From Sweltsa coloradensis (lineage: Eukaryota; Arthropoda; Insecta; Plecoptera; Chloroperlidae), in the NCBI GenBank assembly GCA_024449915.1, contig JAMZAV010000297.1, positions 744,001 to 808,000 on the forward strand: a DNA stretch of 64,000 nt, read 5' to 3'. The position numbers and the translations under genes were made by a program. Shown here piece after piece: positions 10,880 through 19,820 of this stretch; position 1 is the first letter of the stretch, and every line of letters begins with the position of its first letter. The notes beneath the pieces were generated by a model. That model searched no databases. It had not been told where the DNA came from and was given only the letters and a program-made list of their open reading frames with translations.

Positions 10880-13800
10880 ATGGGCGTCAAACACTGTTGT
10901 TATGGATTGTGCAACTCAGACTCCAGATACAAAGATAGGCCACATATGGCCGGCGTATTTTTTATTTCCTTTCCTAAACCAACAGTGGATTTAGCTAAGT
11001 GTCAACGATGGATCCAACGTTGTGGAAGAAAACATTTTACCGTCGAAAACATTAAAAGGCAAACAACTTTTATATGCTCTAAGCATTTCGTCGACAAGAG
11101 TGGACCAACTGAATTACATCCGGACCCAATTCCTGCAACAGCTACGGCAATAGATGTAAGTAAACATCCATGATCTTGTGTGGATAGCTGACATTTTTTA
11201 GCCCTAGACTTGGGCAAATGCCACCAGAACAAGCCTATTTTTGTTGTAGCTGTAGGGCCTAGGTCTGTTATACTAATTTAGGTAATGTTCTGGTTCATTC
11301 TTTACTGAAACAGCTTTGCCGATGCATGGTAGGCCTACATTACTCCCTACTTAATAGCCTAGGCCTAGGCCTTAGCATTGCAGTCAAGCACATAAACCTA
11401 GGCCTAGGCCTAGCCTAGGGCCTACATTTATATTTCGTTCAACATGTGTTTTACTTTACTCGTTTCAGCTGAAAAATCTAACCAAAGCAAAGCGTAAGGC
11501 GCCACAAAGAAGACAAAATCCTGTGCCACTAAAAATCGATAACCCAACAAATATTCAATACAATGCAGACGATGTTTTGCTTGCTGCGGAGGCTCTTATT
11601 AACTTGCAGCATACACCTGTATCTCCTTCTGCACAAGAGGTAAGACACACTTGTAACACTTGGTCTTTGGCCACTTGATTATTGAAGCTACAAAATGTAG
11701 CTTAGCCTAGGCGTACTTTTAAGCTTACATTGACGTAGACTTAATTGTAGGTTTAGACCCCAGTGCAGTTATTTGTTATTATCACTTACATTATGCAAAT
11801 GTATTCTTGGTCATGGCACACAATTTATTAAAGCTATGTGCACATGGTAGTTAAAGCCTAGGCCTACACACAATTTGCCTGGTGCAATCATAATCATGGC
11901 ACAGGCCTACCAGTACTCATCTCCTAGTCCTATGATTCATTAGGTAGCCTACTAGCCTAGGCCTACACACAACTAAATGGCAACAATCATTGGGAAAGTT
12001 CATTAAGGCATATGTCTTAGGTTAAAATGCCAATAATCCTTATAGTATTGCGGCACATGCTCTGGTATGTGGGTTACATACAGACAGTAATACATTTCAA
12101 TTTCATAGGCCGTTATTATAAATAGAGACGCTTGATGTTTGTAATCCCAACTACAACATTTTGCATTTCACTGAACCCTCAAATTAAAGAATGTTAATAA
12201 TATAGTTAATATATAACCCTGTTTACCAGATGAGTACCGGTAACAAGTTCAAAGTTAGGCCTATTATAGGCCTACATGTAAATTCCCATTGTGATGCAAT
12301 TTGTGCTTGTTCGTTTGCCATAGCCCGCAGGCTTTGTGCTTGATACATTTATTGGCAGAAATTACTATTGACCTGCATTATAATTATTAACCTCCTCAGA
12401 CCCAGCGTATACCCAGCGACTCTACTGTATACCTGATAGTACCTAATGTATACCTAATGAATGTAACACACATGTTACAGAATGACCCAGTATTATTCCA
12501 ACCCGATAAACCTACTACACCAACACAGGAAGAGGCGATGGACATCCATGTGATCGAACCTGAGTCGATGATCGAAGAAGTTGAAGGCGGCCAGAAAAAG
12601 GACACTTGTGACAAAGGAACACTCACGGATCCTGATTTATCATTAAGGTACATGAAGGAAAGAATATAAAGTACTATGCAGTATGCAAATTATTTCATTA
12701 TCCTTTATTTTGGTAGGCCTATTGGTGCTAATTATGTTACCAATACACAGTATTAACAAATATTCTCGTGCTACCCATTTGTAGATAGGCTAAACATTGG
12801 GTAGCCCTAAATATTAGTGAAAAACCACTAGCATTCAATATCAGCATGTAGCATGTACTACATGGGGAGGACCATATGACAAATGTGGTCTGTCAGTGAT
12901 GTGTTTCCCCATTAACTTATGCATATAATAATGTATGACTTGAAATTCATTGATTCCTCAATACAACATCTGAGTATACACATTATTAAAGTACATGTAC
13001 TATAGTGTAAGTATGTTCTACAAAGAAATACAATTCAGTGGTGAAGTACCTAAAAAGCACAAGTGCATACGTTTAAACAACAAAGAAATTTTATTAAATT
13101 TTTCCCAGAACCATGTAACAGCATATTAAGGATTAAGCCACAAAAATTATTTTGCACTATTTTTTATTGGGTGTAGGCTTACTGTACTACTATAGGCCTA
13201 CTTTTGTCTCACCAATTTATAGCATAGAATTTGTGAATTTGAATTTAATTTAGTATTTTGCATGTAAATATTATTGGATGAGCGAAGCTAAGATTTCATT
13301 TCACTACACTGGAGAAAAAATACCGGAATGTTTTTTTTTGTTTTCCTTTTTTTTCTGTTTGTATTATTGTGCGTTTGTTAACACGATTCCGGCTAAACCG
13401 ATACCCCAATTACAATGAAATTTTATGGAGGCCTTCGAAATCTCTGAACTTAGAACTGCCACGTTTTTGAGCGCAATCGGAAAATTATTTCTCATTAGAA
13501 TTGCAACTTTACGATTTTTTTCGAATTTTAAAAAAATTCTTCTTTTTTCACAGAACCTTAATTTTATGAATATATACATTCGTGTAAAATTTGTGCGCAA
13601 TCGAATAACTATTTCTCATGAAAATTTCAAAATTACGACTTTTTCCTTTTTAAAATTACGATTAATTAAAAAAAATTTAAATTTAAGTTAATTTTTTATT
13701 TAATTTAATATAATTTTAAAAAATCTTCAACTAAGTAATGATTTTTTCACAAAACAACTGAAAATCCGCATAACACATGGCAGCTCAATGCACCAATTAC

Positions 13801-15804
13801 GCTCATCCAACAACGCGGCGGGACTTAAGCGTTTTCCTAGTTAACACATTGAGTCACATTAAAAAAACATAGGTACATTGTTACAAACTTGGATTAATTA
13901 ATGCTTTTTTTTAATTTTGTTTTGAAATAAAAAAATGGTATACCAAGTGTTTAGTTGGACGAGTGTAGCGAGCAAAGCAAAGATTCCATTTCACTTCACT
14001 ACACTGGAGAAAAAAATCCGGAATGTTTTTTGTTTTGTATTTTTGTGTGTTTGTTAACACGATTCCGGCTAAACCGATGCTCCAATTGAGATGAAATTTT
14101 CTGGAGGTCTTCGAAATCTCTGAACTTAGAACTGCCACGTTTTTGAACGCAATTGAAAAATTATTTGTCATAAAAATTGCAATTTTACGATTTTTTTTAT
14201 TTTTAAAAAATTCTTCAACTTATTAACATCTACATGCTTTATCCAATTGTAATGATTTTTCCACAGAACCTTTATTTTATGAATTAACTTATTCATGTGA
14301 AATTTGAGCGTAATCAAAAAATGATTTCTCGTGAAAATCGCAGGTTTTACGATTTTTTTTTAAAATTTCTTCGACTTATAACACCTACATGCTTTATCCG
14401 ATTGTAATGATTTTTTCACAGACCCTTAATTTTATGAATAAATATATTCGTGCAAAATTTGAGCGTAATCAAAAAATTATTTCTTATGAAAATCTCAATT
14501 TTACACTTTTTTCGATTTTAAAAAATTAAGCTCATCCATCAACGCGTCTGAAAAAGCGTTTGCGAAGCTCCCTAGTAAGTTATTAATATTTTTTAAAATC
14601 ATAACTTTCATACGACTTATAGCCAACACATCCAAGTTGTGCAAGTGCAAATAATGCAGTTTCACATATTACGTTTTTCCTTTTACTGGTGAATATTTCA
14701 CCCTAACCGCCCCTTTATACATCCCGCATCACATTGTTAGGCCCTTTGTATTTGTTTGCCTATTCAAATTGAAAATATTAGGCCTACTTACTATAATTAC
14801 TTTTTGCTATTTTTTTCAGATTTGAAATATCTCGTTTGAAGGTCAAGCTGCTGCGAGCTAATGCCGAATCCTTAAAGAAAAATAACTCGTTTGGTCTACA
14901 AGACTGCATTAATAATGATACGAAAATGGTGTTTTACACTGGACTAAAATACCAACATTTTTTAGTTCTTTGGAACCTACTGGGACCAGCAGCAGAACAT
15001 TTGAAATGCTGGAGGTCTACACAAAATAACCTGACTACTCCGACAAAAACCACAAAGTTAAAATTGTTAAAACCGAAAGAACAACTTTTTTTAACTCTTG
15101 TAAGATTACGGTGTGGGTTTCTGTTTACTGATTTAGGCTATCGTTTCAATATAAGTGCCACACTTGCCAAAAGAATATTTATTACCTGGATACAATTTCT
15201 TTACATCACTCTGAAAAAAATTCCGATGCTACCAACACGAGACCAATTTCCTACACCTATCCCAGCAATCTTTAAAAAATTCAAAAACATTAGACTTATA
15301 ATAGACTGCACGGAATTCAAAACCCAATCTCCAATTAACTATCAGAAAAAAGGAAATATGTACTCTCATTACAAATCACATTCTACAGTTAAAGTGCTTA
15401 TTGGTATTCTTCCATCTGGTGCTGTGGGTTTTGTTTCCGATGCTTATGAAGGAAGCATTAGTGATAGGGAAATCTACATTCAGTCTGGTTTAGGAGACTT
15501 ATTGGTAAGATCAGATTTAATTCTTGCTGACCGTGGGTTTACAATACAGGATTTGCTCAATGAGATAGGGTGTGTTGTGAATTTTCCTCCCTTCTTACAC
15601 AAAAGAGATCGCTTCACAGGTGAAGAAGTGAAGGAAACTCAGATAATTGCGAGCTCCCGAATTCACGTAGAGAGAAGTATAGGTAGGATAAAGCAATACA
15701 GACTTTTACAGAAAGTTTTACCTACGAACCTGTTGCCTGTAGTTTCACAAATGATTTTCGTAGCAGGTGCTTTAGTGAATTTTGAAGAACCTCTTGTGAA
15801 ATGA
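10880..15804 (+). CDS. THAP-domain DDE transposase, four exons, 532 residues
   Basis: It recognises the transposon ends and cuts and joins DNA in the nucleus. Exons: 10880-11155, 11469-11639, 12481-12647 and 14820-15804; every intron starts GT and ends AG, and phases 0, 0 and 2 join without a stop. Exon 1 is a THAP zinc finger of C2CH type: C7 and C11 near the N-terminus, FPKP at 31-34, a tryptophan at 44, and C66-x2-H69 in FICSKHF. I chose the ATG at 10880 because the zinc finger starts there; an in-frame ATG at 10736 would add 48 unrelated residues. Exon 2 and 3 residues are polar linker, followed by a leucine-rich heptad-like stretch (about 200-230). Exon 4 has an HTH_Tnp_4-like region (about 287-335) and a DDE_Tnp_4 domain with IIDCTEF (D367), ILADRGF (D442) and HVERSIGRIK (E489). 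No broken codon was found, so the protein may be functional. An ATTAAA lies at 15838. Confidence 0.88.
13274..13840 (+). mobile_element. Helentron/HINE-like element, copy B, in transposase intron 3
   Basis: Starts TTGGATGAGCGAAGC and ends with TTACGCTCATCCAA, a hairpin (AACGC..GCGTT around GGCGGGACTTAA) and CTAG before T. It lies wholly inside the third intron of the transposase (12648-14819), so it interrupts no exon. Its 3' end is of the GGCGGGACTTAAGCG subtype, shared with copies D and E. Confidence 0.7.
13955..14575 (+). mobile_element. Helentron/HINE-like element, copy C, in transposase intron 3
   Basis: Starts TTGGACGAGTGTAGCGAGC and ends AAGCTCATCCATCAACGCG...AAAAAGCGTTTGCGAAG...CTAG before T. 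It has the same orientation as copy B and starts 114 bases after it. The 3' end is of the CTGAAAAAGCGTTTGCG subtype, shared with copy A. Its end is about 240 bases from the acceptor of transposase exon 4, which remains intact. Confidence 0.7.
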
Positions 15805-16034
15805 AAACACTACAAATGAACAGTGAAATATGTGACCATTAAATATTTTGATAATTTACATTTTCATAAAAAAACATGTTGACGTTAAAGAAGAAAATGT
15901 TAATCAATTAAATGTGCTTATTCACATCAATTGTTGGCCTACATTTTTATTTTTCCCACGTCCTTTTTTTAAGTTGAGTTCAAGTTTGGTTCAAAATTTT
16001 GTTAACATTAAAAATTTGATGTACTACACACCTT

Positions 16035-16205
16035 TTAAGGAACTTCATCCCTTTTAGTGTTAAGGAACTTTTAAGTGATCAACTTCGTATTTTCAAGGAA
16101 CTTTTTAGAGGTAAATATGTAAAAAGGAACTTTGAACTTTAAAAGTTATTTTTTAAATTTATGAACTGAATCTTTTTAAAAGTTCCTTTTCAAAAGGAAC
16201 TTCCC
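16035..16205. repeat. Cluster of AAGGAACTTTT words in both orientations
   Basis: About six copies of AAGGAACTT(TT) and inverse AAAAGTTCCTT occur here (near 16035, 16060, 16096, 16129, 16177 and 16192). The last pair forms the perfect hairpin AAAAGTTCCTTTTCAAAAGGAACTT-like structure. It lies between the 3' ends of the two convergent transposon genes, where a hairpin could assist 3'-end formation; this is inference. Confidence 0.5.
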
Positions 16206-16286
16206 TAAGTATGATTGTACTGGCCAGACCCACTCAGCAGACCTATATTACATGGCTTGGGATATTGAGTATAGAATACTATGAAA

Positions 16287-16778
16287 ACATTTTTTATTTA
16301 TCGGGTTGTTTTGTAGCGGCGGCAGTATTTTTCTGTCGACGTTGACAACAACACAACAAACAACGACAGAAATATATATATATATATATAAAATATAATT
16401 AAACTTCTGATTTGGACTTAGGTCCATCAGTTCGTGTCTTAGGAGTTTGTAAACCGAGACTTTGGAGCCGTCCTAGCAACGAAGCACATAATAAATTCAG
16501 AATTGTTCTGAATCGGCCTTGTTGATTCTGGCGTTGATCCGCGGGTGTTCGCACTGTCCATACCACTGATTGCTATATTTCCTATTAAAAATATCGATCT
16601 TTGGTTGGTTATCGCTCACTCGTCGATTGCGTCGGGGCCTACAGGGTAGGCTTAGTCACTTTGATTTACTGTCCCCCACTGAAAATCAGTTATATAACTG
16701 AGTGGGTAGACTCTAAATACAATTTATTTATTTATTTATTTATTTACGCTACAAAACACCCGATAAATTAAAAAATGT
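16287..16778. mobile_element. MITE-like element with about 32-bp inverted ends, nested in the ISL2EU-type transposon
   Basis: The left arm 16287-16318 (with TTTATCGGGTTGTTTTGTAG) and the right arm 16747-16778 (with CTACAAAACACCCGATAAA) are inverse copies, with one-base length differences. The interior contains a hairpin-prone CTGTCGACGTTGAC..CGACAG segment, an (AT)n tract at about 16373-16390, and a 5'-truncated SINE (16401-16745). Target duplication not clear. It sits between the two transposon genes. Confidence 0.6.
16401..16745 (+). repeat. 5'-truncated SINE (body and TTTA tail)
   Basis: From AACTTCTGATTTGGACTTAG to the (TTTA)n tail it matches the body downstream of the tRNA-like heads at 33090-33940, including GACTTTGGAGCCGTCCTAGCA, ATCCGCGGGTGTTCGCACTG and CAGTTATATAACTGAGTGGG. 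The tRNA-like head is absent. In the opposite strand the tail supplies AATAAA words just downstream of the YqaJ gene stop, which might serve as its polyadenylation signal. Confidence 0.7.
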
Positions 16779-16825
16779 CCTCAACGGGTACCGAGACATT
16801 TAAAAGTTTTACTATGAATACATTT

Positions 16826-19682
16826 TTATACTTCTTCCTCATTCACGACAATCATAGAACTTACGTCAATTTCTTCGACAGGTTCTAGAGGCAACCGTCG
16901 AGGAAGTCGCATTTCAAAATATTCACGCATTAAATACTTTTTATGAACTGTTTGAAGTTTGTTAGCAGTGCATTTGGCAAACATCTCATCTATGTAAATC
17001 CTTTCTACAGCTATTTCATTCTGTGACCATACTACAAAGTCACACCACTTGACATTCATAATGAGTAATTGAATTTGTACCTGAAAATAGTACCGATTAT
17101 TTCGTTTCAGTTTAATGCGGAAACCATCGTGAACCGTAAAACATTGGTTTTTTTTGCAGCTTTAAAGGTAGCTCTCCTACTTTAATCGGGACAAGTTTGT
17201 TTTTATGTAATGTAAGTGGACACTTGATCTCAATAAGCCCTACGACTTTATTGTTTTCCTTGACAAGTCCATCGGGACTGCATCCAAGAAAAGGGTAACT
17301 TTCATTAACATAAAATCCTGCCTTGGTTAAGCGCTCATTGGGTGGTTGGAGCATTTCATATGCTACATAAGCATCATGCTCATGAGTCTTTCCATGTTGA
17401 ATGGCCGGAAGATTGGAAATGTCTGTCGTTGACCACAACTTAGCTTTGATTAGCCTCTCAAGCGAAGTGACTTTTGCAGTCACGAAGTCTTTACTTTCAG
17501 ATGCAGTTATACGCACACGTCGCTCCCTCTGCCATTCTTCTGAACCTGTAATGAAAAGTTTATATTTATATAATAAGTCATGGCCTAGTGTAAAAAAACT
17601 GCAAACAAGTTATGTTGGAATATATGCTTGTTTGGTTGCCAAGAATAGTGTAGGCCTATCACCCTACAATTTCAAACCTATATCATTGATTCACATGGGA
17701 TTATAGCCTTTAATTAGATTTGTAACGACTAAATTAGCATAGGCATAATAAGCATAAGTCTGTGCAATTGTCGCGATCGTAAACATAAAAATCAAGCAAT
17801 TCTACAATGTTGATACAAATTCAATAAATAACAACAATGTTTGTATTGTAGCGATTTACTTGGTGGCAGTACCACGAGAATCATGAGTGAATTATTTAAT
17901 GATTTAAATATTGTGATAACAATTGCGCTCTCAATTGCAATACTTGTGCATTTTCCTACTGTAGGCCTAATTACCTTGTATCGCCACCATCTCGTGCAGG
18001 CTTTCTTCTGGTGTGAAATGCAATATGGCATTCTTCGTCATTTCCTCCAATACCTCTTTTCGTTCACTTGTAATTATGTAGTCGGGGTAGTCATAACACA
18101 GTATGGACTCCCACATTGTCGTTTTGTCTGATGACTGCAAGTCTCTCAAAAAACTTGCCTTATCTTCTGATGAAAACGAATCGTTCTTCAAAGCAGTTGG
18201 ACGAGGATCAAATGTAAGCACCCTGCTGCTTTTATTTGGCTGTGTTTCCTTATCTTCATCAGTTACTTTACTTGGGTTGTTTTTTCTTTTACGCCCTTGA
18301 TTCCACATCTGTAGTTTGGATGTACATGCTGTTGGCTCAAAGCCGAAATGCAATGTATATTCTTCTATAGTGACGAGTAGAGCACAAATGTGTGAACATC
18401 TTTTGGACTGTGATGCTTTACAATTGCATTCGGCAAAGAAAATCTCTGCAGTTGCCATACTTAACCCTACGCACACTTCGTATGGTTTGCCTACATTGAA
18501 AGAAGGCAGAACCTTGCTTTTAACATAGATACTATAATTCCAATGGCTGTCTTCTATGTTTTGTACATGCCCACTAGAAAGTGAAATACGTCCTCTAGAA
18601 AGAGGCTTCGTATGTCCTGGTAGCCCAGATTGTTTTGGTTGACTTGAGTCACCAGTCTCGCTACCGCTGTCTGAACTTTCGTCGCCAACCATGTAGCTGT
18701 ATATGGTACCATAACAAAAATACTTCGGTATGGATTGACTTGGAAATGGGGACCATTTGTTACCTTGCGGTGCAAAACATCTCTCTGACGATGTCCCTGC
18801 GACAGGACTATGACTAGTAGGCCTAGGCCTAGTACTCTCCCTCTTCTTTTGGGTCCAGATTCCCTTATCGATGCTGATGCTTATCTTATCTGCTCTGTTA
18901 TTATGAACACAGTCCAGAATTCTGTAAACAGAACACAATATTTAATCACTTGCTACTGCTAGGCCTAGACCTAATATTATGCTCAATGTCCTTGAGGCTG
19001 GCCTTGGCCTATGCCTAAAAGCCTAGAGTAGGCTAGGCCTAGGTTGTTATTCAGCAATTCATATATTTAATCTCTGATTTATAAAGGAGCACAACAAATA
19101 CTAGGGTCTAAGCCTACTAGGCCTAGGCCTACAAGACAACAAACTAGGCTTACAGGTTAAGGTTGGCCTTGCACTGCCAGTGTCATTCAAGATTGAGCAC
19201 CAACACTAAGCACTAGGCTAGGATAAATTAGTTACGGTATTCAGTTCATATTTCATAATGGTTCAAGCTATTTAAGCCTAACCACATCCACGATAAAGTA
19301 TCTAGGGCTAGGCCTAATCTTGAACGTGGCCTGGGTAGGAATTGGATGACGGGCATAGGCTCGTCGGCATGCTGTTTGTTGTGTGTTAAATACAGGCCAT
19401 TAGCTATTTTTAATAATTAACGAAAACGTAACACAAATGAATGAAATAGACCTAGGCCTTGGACCAAGGGCCTCGGCTACAGAAGACGTGAGCTTTTGGT
19501 TTAAACAAACTATGTAGACGCCTAACCTACCTTTTTATCAAAGCTTCCTTATTTCCTCCAACAGGAAGGTCACGACATTGCAGCCACCTCTTCAGTTGCA
19601 CATTACTGCACGAGTGTAAATTGCAGATGTCCAATTTGGCCCCTGGGACATCGTCTTCTGTTAAAATATCTTTAGTAGACAT
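16826..19682 (-). pseudogene. SAP-SWIM-YqaJ nuclease gene of the transposon, three exons, one apparent frameshift
   Basis: Exons (minus strand): 19682-19531, 18921-17975 and 17545-16826. Donors and acceptors are GT/AG and the two joins (AG+A, G+GT) keep frame. Exon 1 gives a short SAP-like helix-extended-helix segment (VQLKRWLQCRDLPVGG, about residues 28-43). Exon 2 has a serine-rich region, then a SWIM zinc finger with C216, C218, C226 and H228 (CNCKASQSKRCSH). Exon 3 is a YqaJ-like PD-(D/E)xK nuclease: RITAS, E422, SPDG with D458, and IEIKCP with E472 and K474. At 17148-17155 a run of eight A residues (coding sense) shifts the frame near residue 498. Reading on in the next frame gives the expected FRIKLKRNNRYYFQVQ-like and KWCDFVVW motifs down to a stop at 16826. 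So either one extra A has broken the gene or it is a sequence error; without it the protein would be about 605 residues. Its exact role in transposition is unknown; a recombination or end-processing nuclease is the usual inference. Confidence 0.82.
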
Positions 19683-19740
19683 TATTTTTAACACGCCGGT
19701 GTCTCACTCAAATGTAAACATTCCTACGCCATTCTTCAAT

Positions 19741-19820
19741 GTTTGTACCGACACGGCCATGACACGACGCTAGCGCTGCAGGTAGTAGTTAGTTGAACTA
19801 GCTTGGACCCAGCCCTATAG
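19741..19820 (-). repeat. Right terminal inverted repeat and subterminal sites of the ISL2EU-type element
   Basis: CCAGCCCTATAG (19809-19820) is the inverse of the left end. GTTTGTACCGAC (19741-19752) and CGACGCTAGCGCTGC (19765-19779) are the inverse of the left subterminal block, here split by a 16-base insertion relative to the left. The start codon of the YqaJ gene lies about 60 bases inward. Confidence 0.8.

Larger units (their letters stand above)
10700..19819. mobile_element. ISL2EU (IS4EU)-type DNA transposon, about 9.1 kb, two genes
   Basis: The ends are inverted copies: CTATAGGGCTGG at 10699-10710 and CCAGCCCTATAG at 19809-19820. Further in, both ends carry GCAGCGCT(T/A)GCGTCG and GTCGGTACAAAC words (10759-10780; 19741-19779 inverse). 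Because the outermost bases are palindromic, the 2-bp target duplication can be read as TA (10700-10701/19818-19819) or AT (10701-10702/19817-19818). The group is reported to duplicate 2 bp. Inside are two convergent spliced genes: a THAP-DDE transposase (plus) and a SAP-SWIM-YqaJ nuclease (minus), the gene pair described for ISL2EU elements. Each gene starts within about 200 bases of an end. Younger insertions sit in the last transposase intron and between the genes. Confidence 0.88.

Noticed and set aside
17112..17200. Stop of the YqaJ exon at 17112 as the true end of the protein
   Set aside because: The frame after an A8 run leaves the conserved family sequence, which continues in the neighbouring frame to 16826.
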